From BCD1 sp965230565 (lineage in GTDB: Bacteria > Bacteroidota > Bacteroidia > Chitinophagales > Saprospiraceae): a stretch of DNA of 64,000 nucleotides. The stretch lies in contig CBDDLH010000003.1 of NCBI GenBank assembly GCA_965230565.1, forward strand, positions 62,001 to 126,000, in the 5' to 3' direction. Shown in pieces: positions 51,396-60,494 of this stretch (position 1 is its first letter; every line of letters begins with the position of its first letter). Made by a program: the position numbers and the translations under genes. Below the pieces are notes generated by a model that searched no databases, had not been told where the DNA came from, and worked only from the letters and a program-made list of their open reading frames with translations.

Positions 51396-52361
51396 ATGAA
51401 TAAAAGTCTAACAGGAAAATCAGTCCTCGTAACCGGTGCCAATGGAGGAATAGGGCTCGAAACAGTCAAAATTTTAGCGAACCAAAATCTAAACAGGTTG
51501 GCTTTGGCTTGTCGAACTTTTGAAAAAGCGGAATGGACTAAACAACAATTGCCGGAAATTTCGAATACTCAAATTGAACCCTACGGAGGTTTTGATATGA
51601 CCAGACCGGAAAGCATCAAAAATGCAGTAGAAAAGCTTCCGGGAAACGAAACATTCGACATCGTATTTCTACAATCAGGAGGCATGGTAGTCGCAAATGA
51701 CTTCCAGTTTATTTCAGCAGGAGAAACTTCGGTCGAAAGAACCATTTTTCAAAATGTTCTGGGTGGTTACCTCACGATAAAATACATGAAAGAGCGTGGG
51801 TTGCTTACTCCTGGGGCCCGCATCGTATTTGCAGGTGGAGAAGGTGCCAGAGGTATTCCGGGGATGATTGAAAAACCCGTATTCAACTCGGTTAAAGAAT
51901 TCCAGACTTATATTCATCAGGGAAGCGGCCAATATAGTGCAATTAATGCCATCGGTGTTTCCAAATTCGCAAGCGCATTGCTGGTTCAGAAGTTAGCGGA
52001 AACGGATCATGAAAACAAATATGTCTGGTTTTCACCGGGACTGACAGGAGGAACTAATGGCCTGGACTCTCTGCCTAATCCAAAGCGATTTGTCATGAAA
52101 CACATCGGTTTCCCCATGCTTCAATTATTTGGATTGGCTCAAAGCCCAAAACAGGCGGCAAAAAAATATGTTGATTCTCTCGCAGGAAAATATGGTGAAA
52201 GCGGAGACATTATCGGTGCTCCTGAAGGGAAAGCTCTTGGCAAGCTGGTAGATCAAAAACCAATGAATGCCGGACTTACCAATCAAATGCTCATTGAGGC
52301 TTTTTGGGAAATTACTACCGAAAGTCTCGGTTACTTAAAAGAAAAAATGATTGTTAACTAA
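51396..52361 (+). CDS. Short-chain dehydrogenase/reductase
   Basis: A 321-aa SDR. The NAD(P)-binding motif TGANGGIG is at residues about 13-20 and the catalytic Tyr/Lys area is likely SGQYSAINAIGVSKFASAL (Y-x-x-x-K is imperfect here: S-GQY...SK). The sequence resembles the protochlorophyllide-reductase-like group of SDRs of similar length. Substrate unknown. It is between the SRPBCC protein (2 bp upstream) and a 49-aa membrane protein (16 bp downstream). Confidence 0.85.
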   Translation: MNKSLTGKSVLVTGANGGIGLETVKILANQNLNRLALACRTFEKAEWTKQQLPEISNTQIEPYGGFDMTRPESIKNAVEKLPGNETFDIVFLQSGGMVVANDFQFISAGETSVERTIFQNVLGGYLTIKYMKERGLLTPGARIVFAGGEGARGIPGMIEKPVFNSVKEFQTYIHQGSGQYSAINAIGVSKFASALLVQKLAETDHENKYVWFSPGLTGGTNGLDSLPNPKRFVMKHIGFPMLQLFGLAQSPKQAAKKYVDSLAGKYGESGDIIGAPEGKALGKLVDQKPMNAGLTNQMLIEAFWEITTESLGYLKEKMIVN

Positions 52362-52377
52362 TAAAAAATTTAATAAA

Positions 52378-52527
52378 ATGGACCAAAATCAGAAAAATCA
52401 GGAATTGGAGAAAAAGGTAAACTGGAACAAAAGACATCTGAGAATTACCTTTATCATAGCTGTCATTTCATTTCTAATGATCTCCGGGCATTTTTATCTG
52501 CATTTTACAGGCAAGCTTCCTCATTAA
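52378..52527 (+). CDS. 49-aa membrane protein
   Basis: A short open frame 16 bp after the dehydrogenase: a charged N-terminus (MDQNQKNQELEKKVNWNKRH) and one transmembrane helix (ITFIIAVISFLMISGHFYLH). An A-rich leader (TTTAATAAA) precedes the ATG. Its place at the end of the SRPBCC-SDR operon, before a terminator-like hairpin, supports it. Confidence 0.6.
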   Translation: MDQNQKNQELEKKVNWNKRHLRITFIIAVISFLMISGHFYLHFTGKLPH

Positions 52528-52851
52528 GAAAGTAAGACAGCTAAAATAAATATTAAAACGACTGGTGTGGCCTATGGCTACACCTTCGTTTGTTTTATAA
52601 AAACCAACAAAGATGCTATGGCTTTCAATGCCAGACAGAACCTTTCTGATTAATAAATAAAAATGGACGGACGACAACATTCCCTTATAAAAATATGTTT
52701 TGCCAAAACGGTACACCTTTACGAATGTCCGACAAAAGTGGCCTTTTCCCTAGAAAAACCATTTAGATCTCTAAAAGAGTATTTGCATCGAATGGGTATA
52801 AATTCAGATATTTGTCAGGCATTTTCATTTAACCAAACCCAATATTGACTC
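52528..52851. other. Spacer with a terminator-like hairpin
   Basis: GGTGTGGCC (52564-52572) and GGCTACACC (52576-52584) pair with a TAT loop and one G-T pair, followed by a T-rich run; this probably ends the SRPBCC-SDR operon. The rest shows no convincing gene. Confidence 0.55.
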
Positions 52852-53913
52852 ATGTACACTAAAAAAGTTTTTAATGCCAGAGACATGGCGAAGTGGACAC
52901 GCTTTGAAACCATCCTTTTCTTTTGTTTTATCACCATCGTAACGTCCATTTATTATTTTTTTGATCTGCAATGGCTGAAGTTCCCTTGGACACCTTTGGC
53001 ACTCATAGGTACCGCCGTAGCTTTTGTGATTGGTTTTCAAAACAACTCCGCTTATGGCAGAATCTGGGAAAGCAGAAAGATCTGGGGAGGCATTGTCAAC
53101 ACTTCACGCACCTTTGGCATGTTCGTCCAGGATATGATATTCAACCAAAATTCGTCAGCCAACTTGTCAGAGCAAGAGTTGCAACATGAAGTAAAAACAC
53201 TCACCTACCGGCATATTGCCTGGATGACCGCATTACGCCATGCCATGAGGACGTCAAAATCATGGGAAACGACAATGAGCGAAAAATCCAATAGAGAATG
53301 GAGCAATATCGTTCACCCTCCCGAGTGGGATTCAACGGTTGAAGAAGACCTCAAACCTTACCTTTCTGAAAAGGATATGGAATACGTGATGAGTAAAAAC
53401 AACAAACAAACAGCTGTTCTTTACCTGCAATCCCACCACCTGAGAAAACTGAAGGATCAAGGTGCTCTTTGGGAATTTTCTTTCCTTCAGCTGGAAGGTG
53501 TCCTCGAAGAATTGTTCACCCTCCAGGGCAAATCAGAAAGGATTAAGAACTTCCCCTACCCACGCCATTTTGCCACGTTGAATCATTATTTCATGTGGAT
53601 TTTTGTTTTGCTGTTACCCTTGGCTATTGTTCCTCAATTTGCCGAAATCGGAAAAGACATCAGTGAGTTTCAGCCGTTTTTCGGAGACCTTTTTATCTGG
53701 ACGGCAATTCCGTTTTATGTTGCCGTTGCCTGGATTTTCCACACCATGGAAAGAATCGGAAGAACCGGAGAGAATCCGTTTGAAGGTTCCGCCAATGATG
53801 TTCCGATATCAACCATCGCCAGAGGAATTGAAATTGATCTGCGGCAAAACCTGGGAGAAGCTAACGAAGAAATTCCTGAGCAATTCCCAATGATCTACGA
53901 TACACAAATGTAA
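52852..53913 (+). CDS. Bestrophin-like membrane channel protein
   Basis: A 353-aa member of the bacterial bestrophin (RFP-TM) family, pentameric channels for chloride or cations. Seen: RFETILFFCFITIVTSIYYFF and WTPLALIGTAVAFVIGFQNNSAYGRIWESRKIWGGIVNTSR, the conserved block with N-x-A-Y-x-R-W/I-x-E, then two more transmembrane helices around residues 240-300, and a C-terminal GSANDVPISTIARGIEIDL, which also matches the family. Stand-alone gene. Confidence 0.9.
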   Translation: MYTKKVFNARDMAKWTRFETILFFCFITIVTSIYYFFDLQWLKFPWTPLALIGTAVAFVIGFQNNSAYGRIWESRKIWGGIVNTSRTFGMFVQDMIFNQNSSANLSEQELQHEVKTLTYRHIAWMTALRHAMRTSKSWETTMSEKSNREWSNIVHPPEWDSTVEEDLKPYLSEKDMEYVMSKNNKQTAVLYLQSHHLRKLKDQGALWEFSFLQLEGVLEELFTLQGKSERIKNFPYPRHFATLNHYFMWIFVLLLPLAIVPQFAEIGKDISEFQPFFGDLFIWTAIPFYVAVAWIFHTMERIGRTGENPFEGSANDVPISTIARGIEIDLRQNLGEANEEIPEQFPMIYDTQM

Positions 53914-53998
53914 TTGAACCTAAAGCAGCGTATTGATCCTGTTCAAATATGGGATCAATGCGTTGGCATTTATGAAAAACAACAAAACTCAGGAATAA

Positions 53999-54556
53999 AT
54001 GACTTCCCAAAAAGAAACAAAACGATTCGTGGCCTTCCTGCGAGGCATTAATGTAGGCGGACACCATAAAGTCCCCATGGCAGACCTCAAGCAATTGCTG
54101 GCGACATTGAATTTTGACAATGTTGGAACCATTTTAAATTCCGGCAATATCATTTTTGATGCCAAAACCGGCGACCCCGAAAACCTTCAGACCATTTTAG
54201 AAGAAAACCTGGAAAAAACATTTGGCTTTCCCGTTCCTACAATTGTTCGCAGCGCGGACACTATTTTTCAACTTCATCAAAAGGCACCCTTTCGGGATGT
54301 TGAAGTCACCAAGAATATCCGCTTATACGTTTCTTTTCTGAAACAGGATAAAAAACCTGATATGGCACTGCCATGGACAAGCCCTGACGGCTCATTCAAC
54401 ATTATTGAAAGCAGCGACAGGATAATCCTCAGCATCCTGGATCTGGCCGTTTCCAAAACACCCAAAGCCATGGAAGCACTGGAGAAATTTTATGAAAAGA
54501 AAAATATCACGACCCGGAACTGGAAAACTATTGAAAGGGTGGTAAAGAAACTATAA
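53999..54556 (+). CDS. DUF1697-family protein
   Basis: A 185-aa cytoplasmic protein with the N-terminal FVAFLRGINVGGHHKVPMADLKQLL and NVGTILNSGNIIFDA words that define DUF1697. The fold is ferredoxin-like; the function is not established. Length is normal. A hydrophobic ligand or nucleic acid role has been proposed for none that I can confirm. Confidence 0.88.
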   Translation: MTSQKETKRFVAFLRGINVGGHHKVPMADLKQLLATLNFDNVGTILNSGNIIFDAKTGDPENLQTILEENLEKTFGFPVPTIVRSADTIFQLHQKAPFRDVEVTKNIRLYVSFLKQDKKPDMALPWTSPDGSFNIIESSDRIILSILDLAVSKTPKAMEALEKFYEKKNITTRNWKTIERVVKKL

Positions 54557-54620
54557 GCCAGAAAGTATTTGAATTATTCTAAGGGCTTGTAAAGGTTTCA
54601 TTAGGAACAAATTCTTTAAT

Positions 54621-55037
54621 ATGAAAAATATAATCAGTTTTAAACGAGCAACTCAGTTCAGCCTTATTCTTTTCAGTCTCTTGATTCTATTCCATCTGGC
54701 AATCATCATCGGTATTGTTTTTATGGATTATGTTCCGATTGATTTCCTTTGGGGAGGCCGTATGGAAACAAAGGAGCAATTACTCAATTTTGAAATTTTT
54801 TCGATGGGAATAATGGTATTTTGCCTGTTTACAGTAATCATTCGGTCAAAAATCATTGACATTCCGCAATTGTTGGGAATTTCAAGAATTGTATTATGGG
54901 TACTTTTCGTATTGTTTGTACTCAACACCGTCGGAAACCTTTTGGCAAAGACAAACTTTGAAAGGTTCTTTGGTATTCTAACAGTAATTTTAGCATTTCT
55001 TTGTCTCCGGCTGGCTATGGAAAAAGTGAGTAAATGA
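54621..55037 (+). CDS. Four-helix membrane protein, uncharacterised
   Basis: 138 aa with four hydrophobic segments (about 12-34, 58-76, 88-106 and 114-132) and the conserved-looking PIDFLWGGRMETKEQLL loop, which I have an impression of in other Bacteroidota, without known function. Its stop overlaps the start of the aldo/keto reductase gene by 4 bp (ATGA at 55034-55037), so the two are translationally coupled. Confidence 0.7.
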   Translation: MKNIISFKRATQFSLILFSLLILFHLAIIIGIVFMDYVPIDFLWGGRMETKEQLLNFEIFSMGIMVFCLFTVIIRSKIIDIPQLLGISRIVLWVLFVLFVLNTVGNLLAKTNFERFFGILTVILAFLCLRLAMEKVSK

Positions 55038-55975
55038 AATATGGCAGATATACAAAAAACATCCCACCTGTTTCCAAAATAGGCCTGGGAGCCTGGCAAT
55101 TGGGCTCCAATTCCGGCTGGCGGAGTATGTCTGAAACAGAAGCCATACAGATGGTACATAAATCCCTGGAACTGGGAGTAAATTTCTTTGATACAGCACC
55201 GAATTACGGCCTGGGCACCAGTGAATCAAGGTTGGGCAAGGCACTCAAGGGTTTTGACAGAAGCAAAATTGTGATCAACACCAAATTCGGCCATACCGTT
55301 TCAGGAGACACTAACTTTAGCTCAGATTATATTCGGGAATCCCTGGAAGGTAGCCTTAAGCGATTACAAACGGATTATGTCGATTCACTGATTATTCACA
55401 ACCCTCCTTTTGAAACCCTAGATGGCAATAAAAATGACCATTATGAGATTCTTGAAAATTTAAAGGCAGAGGGGAAAATAAAAGCATACGGAGCATCATT
55501 AGATACTTACGATGAAATGGCTCTTTTCATGAATACCACTAACGGCAGTGTCATTGAAGCTTTCTTTAACATCCTGCATCAGGATACAGCCAGGGCATTT
55601 GATTTAGCTCAGCAAAAAGGTATTGCCATAATTGTTAAAATCCCCCTTGATTCAGGATGGCTTTCCGGAAAATATGACGCCAATAGCTTCTTCAGAGATA
55701 TCAGAAATAGATGGACACGGCCAGACATAAAAACAAGAGCCGGTTTGGTGGAAAAAATCCAGGAAATAATCGGAAGAGAAAAGAATCCCGCCCAAACAGC
55801 CATTGCCTTTTGCCTGGCGTATGATGCAGTATCAACGGTCATTCCCGGTAATTCCACATTGGCCCAACTTACCAGTAACCTGGAAAGTATTAAAAAACCG
55901 ATTTCAAAAGACCTTGTTAAGCAGCTGGAAGATTTTTACCAAAATGAAGTTAAAGGGCTAAAAATTCCCTGGTAA
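55034..55975 (+). CDS. Aldo/keto reductase
   Basis: A 313-aa aldo/keto reductase. Catalytic residues: Asp and Tyr in DTAPNYG (about residues 52-58), Lys in VINTKFG and His in LIIHNPP. The C-terminal segment VIPGNSTLAQLTSNLES matches the usual cofactor-binding end. The first 25 residues (KYTKNIPPVSKIGLGAWQLGS) show the typical strand and substrate loop. Coupled to the small membrane protein upstream. Confidence 0.92.
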   Translation: MKYGRYTKNIPPVSKIGLGAWQLGSNSGWRSMSETEAIQMVHKSLELGVNFFDTAPNYGLGTSESRLGKALKGFDRSKIVINTKFGHTVSGDTNFSSDYIRESLEGSLKRLQTDYVDSLIIHNPPFETLDGNKNDHYEILENLKAEGKIKAYGASLDTYDEMALFMNTTNGSVIEAFFNILHQDTARAFDLAQQKGIAIIVKIPLDSGWLSGKYDANSFFRDIRNRWTRPDIKTRAGLVEKIQEIIGREKNPAQTAIAFCLAYDAVSTVIPGNSTLAQLTSNLESIKKPISKDLVKQLEDFYQNEVKGLKIPW

Positions 55976-56115
55976 ATCAACGTTAGCCCTCAAAAAAAAC
56001 ACATTGTAAACTGATTTTTTCTTCATCAGCCATCAGACCAAATTTCCTTCTAAAAAGCTCCACAAAAAACTATAACATTTTCCACTTTTAATTACCGTAT
56101 TTCGACAGTAATTAT

Positions 56116-56150
56116 TAAATTTGTGACAATCTTAAAAGAGAATCATTCTC
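56116..56150 (+). promoter_or_regulatory. Promoter and Fur/PerR-type box before the fur-katG pair
   Basis: The -7 element TAAATTTG (56116-56123) matches TAnnTTTG. The perfect palindrome GAGAATCATTCTC (6-1-6, 56138-56150) lies between it and the start codon at 56166, where a bound repressor would block transcription. The word resembles the inner part of known Fur/PerR boxes (GATAAT-N-ATTATC). Confidence 0.7.
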
Positions 56151-56165
56151 ATTTAATACTCAGTC

Positions 56166-56582
56166 ATGAACACGAAGGAAATTGCGAGTAAACTTTCAGA
56201 AAAAGGCCTAAGGGTTACGCCGCAGCGGATTGCTATTCTGAGGGCGATATCCAAGCTAAATAATCATCCTACAGCAGAGAACATCATAGATTATATCAAA
56301 AAAAACTACCCGAACATTTCGGTAGGAACTGTTTATAAAGTACTGGATATTTTCGTTGAAAATGATCTGCTGAAAAAGGTAAAAACAGAAAGTGGTATCA
56401 TGCGTTATGATCCGTTACAATCCAATCATCACCACCTCTACTGTACAGAAACGGACAGAATTGAAGATTACGAAGACGACAATCTCGACAATCTGATCAT
56501 AGAATACTTTAAGCAAAAAGGAATTAAGGATTTTGAAATTCAAAACATACAACTACAAATAACAGGTTCATTTAAAAATTAA
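56166..56582 (+). CDS. Fur-family regulator, PerR-like
   Basis: A 138-aa regulator. The wHTH is at about 15-75 (GLRVTPQRIAILRAIS, SVGTVYKVLDIFVENDLL), then the His-rich NHHHLYCTETDRIEDYED block of the metal sites. The usual two CxxC pairs for structural zinc are missing; only one Cys (in LYCTE) is present. It is 4 bp upstream of katG and has a palindromic box in front, so an iron/peroxide-responsive repressor of katG and of itself is likely. Confidence 0.88.
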   Translation: MNTKEIASKLSEKGLRVTPQRIAILRAISKLNNHPTAENIIDYIKKNYPNISVGTVYKVLDIFVENDLLKKVKTESGIMRYDPLQSNHHHLYCTETDRIEDYEDDNLDNLIIEYFKQKGIKDFEIQNIQLQITGSFKN

Positions 56583-56586
56583 ATTT

Positions 56587-58752
56587 ATGGATAAATCAAC
56601 AAATGGCAAATGCCCGGTAATGCACGGTGGTAACACCCAGTCAAGCTCATCCGTTATGGACTGGTGGCCCAACGCGCTTAACCTGGATATTTTGCACCAA
56701 CACGACACAAAAACAAACCCATTAGGTGAGGATTTCGACTACCATGAAGAACTGAAAAAACTGGACGTCGAAGCTTTAAAACAAGATCTTAAAGACCTGA
56801 TGACCGACAGCCAGGAATGGTGGCCGGCCGACTGGGGACATTACGGCGGACTCATGATCCGTATGGCATGGCACGCTGCCGGAACGTACAGAATTTCTGA
56901 CGGCCGCGGTGGTGGCGGAACCGGCAACCAGCGTTTTGCTCCTTTGAATTCATGGCCCGATAACGTAAGCCTCGACAAAGCAAGACGTTTGCTTTGGCCT
57001 ATCAAGAAAAAATACGGCAACAAAGTCAGCTGGGCAGACCTGATCATCCTGGCAGGCAACATGGCCTACGAAAGCATGGGCCTGAAAACATTCGGATTTG
57101 CCTTTGGCCGCGAGGACATCTGGCACCCGGAAAAAGATACCTACTGGGGAGCTGAAAAAGAATGGCTCGCACCGAGCGATGAGCGTTATGAAAATGTGGA
57201 TAATCCGGAAACAATGGAAAACCCACTGGCAGCTGTGCAAATGGGACTGATCTACGTGAACCCGGAAGGTGTCAACGGCAACCCTGATCCGTTAAAAACC
57301 GGTGCTCAGGTAAGAGAAACCTTTGCACGTATGGCCATGAACGATGAAGAGACTGTTGCTTTGACCGCAGGTGGACATACTGTTGGTAAGACTCATGGAA
57401 ATGGCGATGCCAGCATTTTGGGTCCTGACCCGGAAGGTGCTCCCGTCGAGGAACAAGGATTTGGCTGGGCCAACCCACACAAAACAGGTAAAGGAAGATA
57501 TACCGTAACCAGTGGTTTGGAAGGTGCCTGGACAACCCACCCTACCAAATGGGATAATGGTTTTTTCGAAATGCTGTTCAACCACGAATGGGAATCCCGC
57601 AAAAGCCCTGCCGGTGCGTGGCAGTGGGAGCCTGTAAGCATCAAAGAAGAAGACAGACCGACTGATGTAGAAGACTTTTCCATCCACCAAAACCCGATCA
57701 TGACCGATGCAGACATGGCCATGAGAGAAGATCCTATTTACAAAGAGATCTCCCTGAGGTTCAAGGATGACTTCGATGCCTTCTCCGATGCTTTTGCAAG
57801 AGCATGGTTCAAATTGACCCACCGGGACATGGGGCCAAAATCCTGCTACCACGGACCGGATGTTCCTGAAGAAGATCTGATCTGGCAGGATCCTATTCCG
57901 GAAGGTAACGCTGATTATGATGTAGATGCTGTTAAAGCAAAAATTGCAGCCTCAGGCCTTTCTGTTTCAGAAATGGTAGCTACTGCATGGGATAGTGCCC
58001 GCACATTCCGCGGTTCTGACAGACGTGGAGGAGCTAATGGTGCACGTATTCGTCTCGCTCCGCAAAAGGATTGGGAAGGTAACGAGCCTGCTCGTCTGGC
58101 ACGCGTATTGTCTGTGTTGGAACCAATTGCTGCTGAATTTGGAATCAGTATCGCTGACACTATCGTACTCGCAGGAAACGTGGGTATCGAGAAAGCTGCC
58201 AAAGCAGGAGGTGTTGATGTGGAAGTGCCATTCGCACCTGGTCGTGGAGATGCTACTGATGAAATGACAGATGCTGATTCATTTGCTCCACTCGAGCCTG
58301 TAGCTGACGGATACCGCAACTGGCAGAAAAAGGACTATGTTGTCAGTCCGGAAGAACTCATGCTCGACAGAACGCAACTCATGGGCTTAACCGCTCCTGA
58401 AATGACCGTGCTCGTTGGAGGTATGCGTGTATTGGGAACCAACTACGGAGGTACCAACCACGGTGTTTTCACGGATAAGCCGGGAGCATTGACCAATGAC
58501 TTTTTTGTCAACCTTACCGACATGGGCAATAAGTGGAAGCCAGCCGGAGACAATGTTTATGAGATCCGTGACCGCAAAACAGGTGATGTCAAGTGGACGG
58601 CTACTCGCATTGATCTCGTTTTTGGTTCGAATTCCATTCTTCGTTCCTACGCTGAGGTCTACGCTCAGGATGACAACAAAGGGAAATTTGTCAATGATTT
58701 TGTGAACGCATGGGTAAAAGTGATGAACGCTGACAGATTTGATCTGAAATAA
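56587..58752 (+). CDS. katG: Catalase-peroxidase KatG
   Basis: A bifunctional haem enzyme of 721 aa that removes hydrogen peroxide. Active-site residues are visible: Arg92, Trp95 and His96 in RMAWHAAGTYR, Tyr223 in LIYVNPEG and Met249 in FARMAMND, the last two forming with Trp95 the Met-Tyr-Trp adduct of KatG; proximal His264 in AGGHTVGKTH. The C-terminal duplicate domain is complete. It is the second gene of an operon with a Fur-family regulator. No signal peptide, so cytoplasmic. Confidence 0.98.
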   Translation: MDKSTNGKCPVMHGGNTQSSSSVMDWWPNALNLDILHQHDTKTNPLGEDFDYHEELKKLDVEALKQDLKDLMTDSQEWWPADWGHYGGLMIRMAWHAAGTYRISDGRGGGGTGNQRFAPLNSWPDNVSLDKARRLLWPIKKKYGNKVSWADLIILAGNMAYESMGLKTFGFAFGREDIWHPEKDTYWGAEKEWLAPSDERYENVDNPETMENPLAAVQMGLIYVNPEGVNGNPDPLKTGAQVRETFARMAMNDEETVALTAGGHTVGKTHGNGDASILGPDPEGAPVEEQGFGWANPHKTGKGRYTVTSGLEGAWTTHPTKWDNGFFEMLFNHEWESRKSPAGAWQWEPVSIKEEDRPTDVEDFSIHQNPIMTDADMAMREDPIYKEISLRFKDDFDAFSDAFARAWFKLTHRDMGPKSCYHGPDVPEEDLIWQDPIPEGNADYDVDAVKAKIAASGLSVSEMVATAWDSARTFRGSDRRGGANGARIRLAPQKDWEGNEPARLARVLSVLEPIAAEFGISIADTIVLAGNVGIEKAAKAGGVDVEVPFAPGRGDATDEMTDADSFAPLEPVADGYRNWQKKDYVVSPEELMLDRTQLMGLTAPEMTVLVGGMRVLGTNYGGTNHGVFTDKPGALTNDFFVNLTDMGNKWKPAGDNVYEIRDRKTGDVKWTATRIDLVFGSNSILRSYAEVYAQDDNKGKFVNDFVNAWVKVMNADRFDLK

Positions 58753-58771
58753 TACTTAGTAAAACGATATT

Positions 58772-58815
58772 TAGCCCCACTTCATTCGCATTATCGGATG
58801 AGTGGGGCTATTTTT
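58772..58815 (+). terminator. Terminator of fur-katG
   Basis: TAGCCCCACT (58772-58781) and AGTGGGGCTA (58801-58810) pair perfectly; the stem extends inward (CATTCG against CGGATG). Five T follow. Confidence 0.85.
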
Positions 58816-58847
58816 ATGTCCTATTGTCACCATCAAAACACTTCAAT

Positions 58848-59390
58848 ATGGACAAAGCACTCAAAACAATGATCGACAACATGCCCGAAAAAACAGGAAA
58901 AGCCCTGGAAGAATGGCTTGAAATCCTGAAAGAAAAAGCTTTCGCTAAACATGGTGAGGCCGTCAAATTCCTCAAAACAGAACATCAGATCACCCACGGC
59001 TTTGCCAACACCATCGTCACTCTATCCAGGCAGGAGAGTTCATCATCGGAAGACCTGGTGGCCGGACAATATAAAGGCAAAGAAGCTCTGTTTCCGATTT
59101 ATGAACAATTGATCTCCTTTGTCAAGACCTTAGGTTCCGATGTAACCATAACCCCTAAAAAGGGAAGCGTCAGCATTATCCGCAAAAGGCAATTCCTCCT
59201 GATCAAACCTGCCACTAAAACAAGAATTGATCTTGGATTTAAACTCAAGGACAAACCAACCACCGACCGCCTCGAAAACTCCGGACCTTTCGGAACCATG
59301 TGTACCCACCGGGTAAAAATATCTTCTGCCGGCGAAATCGACGGTGAACTAAAAGGATGGATCAAGGAAGCTTATGACAGACAAGGATAA
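58848..59390 (+). CDS. DUF4287/DUF5655 protein
   Basis: 180 aa from the ATG at 58848. N-terminal DUF4287 (MPEKTGKALEEWLEIL, then ITHGFANTIVTLSR) and C-terminal DUF5655 (ITPKKGSVSIIRKRQFLLIKP, then THRVKISSAGEIDGELKGWI). The pair is found in many bacteria; its function is unknown, but the C-terminal half suggests DNA or RNA contact in related proteins. The stop overlaps the next start by 17 bp. Confidence 0.85.
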   Translation: MDKALKTMIDNMPEKTGKALEEWLEILKEKAFAKHGEAVKFLKTEHQITHGFANTIVTLSRQESSSSEDLVAGQYKGKEALFPIYEQLISFVKTLGSDVTITPKKGSVSIIRKRQFLLIKPATKTRIDLGFKLKDKPTTDRLENSGPFGTMCTHRVKISSAGEIDGELKGWIKEAYDRQG

Positions 59391-59784
59391 GTATGAGGCT
59401 CTATCATATTTTATAGCTCTATTATTTTCTTTTAGTTTCCTTTCCTGTCAACCCGACAGCAAGGAGCCAACTGCAACTGATGAAAATAACACAAATGCTG
59501 AAATGGTCTTTGACCAGGAAAAATGGAGAACCATGGCCGGAGAAGACTACCCTTACCGGGAGCAAATGTTGAAAGATGTGGTCTACAATGATACCATCAG
59601 ATCCCTTAACCGGCAGGAGATCCTCGATCTTTTGGGAGAGCCGTCCTACTACCGGGCAGACACCAATTTCCTGTACTACACCATTTCCCAAAAACGTTTG
59701 GGCAAATGGCCGTTACGAACAAAAACCATGGTGGTAAAATTCTCCGAAAGGGACTCTATTGAATGGATCAAGATCGCCGAATAG
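59374..59784 (+). CDS. Lipoprotein, uncharacterised
   Basis: 136 aa with a lipobox (LSCQPD). The mature part has LNRQEILDLLGEPSYYRADTN, similar to the SmpA/OmlA-like small fold in which a helix is followed by a Gly-Glu-Pro turn. It overlaps the DUF4287/DUF5655 gene by 17 bp. No assigned role. Confidence 0.7.
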   Translation: MTDKDKYEALSYFIALLFSFSFLSCQPDSKEPTATDENNTNAEMVFDQEKWRTMAGEDYPYREQMLKDVVYNDTIRSLNRQEILDLLGEPSYYRADTNFLYYTISQKRLGKWPLRTKTMVVKFSERDSIEWIKIAE

Positions 59785-59805
59785 GACTTTAACTACAAAA
59801 CCATC

Positions 59806-60216
59806 ATGAAATTAACTATCGAAATCAGAAAGCTGACTGTTAGCGAATACCAGACCCTCCGGCAAACAACAGGCTGGGATATGCTGGACGATAAAGTGGT
59901 AAAAATGGCCCTGGAAAACGATCTTTTTTCACTTATAGTTGTTGACGGCAATACGCCCATTGGCATGGGCAGGGTCATCGGCGACGGAGGAATATATTTC
60001 TACATCCAGGACATCATCGTTCACCCGAAATACCAGAAAGCCGGGATCGGTAAACTGATCATGCAACATATTGAAACCTTTTTGAAGGAGTCTGCTCCCC
60101 ACAACGCCTTCATTGGTTTGATGGCCGCTGCGGGTGTCCAGGAATTTTACCACAGTTTTGGCTACAAAGTGCGCCCGGAAAATGGGCCGGGAATGTTTAA
60201 AAGAATGTCAAAATAA
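59806..60216 (+). CDS. GNAT-family N-acetyltransferase
   Basis: A 136-aa acetyltransferase. The acetyl-CoA binding block is IIVHPKYQKAGIGKLIMQHIE (Q-x-x-G-x-G/A), residues about 67-87, preceded by the usual beta strands. The C-terminal FYHSFGYKVRPENGPGM is the common substrate side. Substrate unknown. Confidence 0.9.
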   Translation: MKLTIEIRKLTVSEYQTLRQTTGWDMLDDKVVKMALENDLFSLIVVDGNTPIGMGRVIGDGGIYFYIQDIIVHPKYQKAGIGKLIMQHIETFLKESAPHNAFIGLMAAAGVQEFYHSFGYKVRPENGPGMFKRMSK

Positions 60217-60226
60217 GCAAGAATAT

Positions 60227-60453
60227 CCCCCCTTTGGAGGGATTGGCGTCAAGTTAGTGTCAATAGCCCTGTGCTTTAAGCGCAGGGTTAATAAAAAAAA
60301 ACAGAGACCATAGGCCTTTAGGCCTTTTTTAGGCGAATAACACAAAGGGCTGAAGCCCTAATCTCTTTGGTTATTCTTATACCCTGCGCTAAAGCACAGG
60401 GCAATAAAAATACTAATCAACCACAAATTTGACGCTAATCCCTTCGGAGGGGG
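60227..60453. repeat. Multi-hairpin repeat element with terminal inverted repeats, copy B
   Basis: In reverse orientation to copy A at 48768-48993, with the same order of internal palindromes. The ends CCCCCCTTTGGAGGG... (60227-60252) and ...CCCTTCGGAGGGGG (60429-60453) are inverted repeats of each other over about 25 bp, with mismatches; their outer part differs from copy A, but the match between the two ends is kept. It starts 10 bp after the acetyltransferase stop. Confidence 0.75.
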
Positions 60454-60457
60454 AAAG

Positions 60458-60492
60458 AAAAAAGCGGAAATACACAGCATTTCCACTTTTTT
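60458..60492. terminator. Bidirectional terminator-like hairpin
   Basis: AAAAAAGCGGAAAT (60458-60471) and ATTTCCACTTTTTT (60479-60492) pair with one mismatch around a 7-nt loop, between convergent genes. Confidence 0.6.
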
Positions 60493-60494
60493 CA

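Noticed and set aside
52663..52848. 61-aa open frame before the bestrophin gene
   Set aside because: No recognisable domain and no nearby promoter; its A-rich leader alone is not enough.
57292..57852. Long open frames antisense to katG
   Set aside because: They mirror the codon use of a certain katG gene; no motif or start signal of their own.
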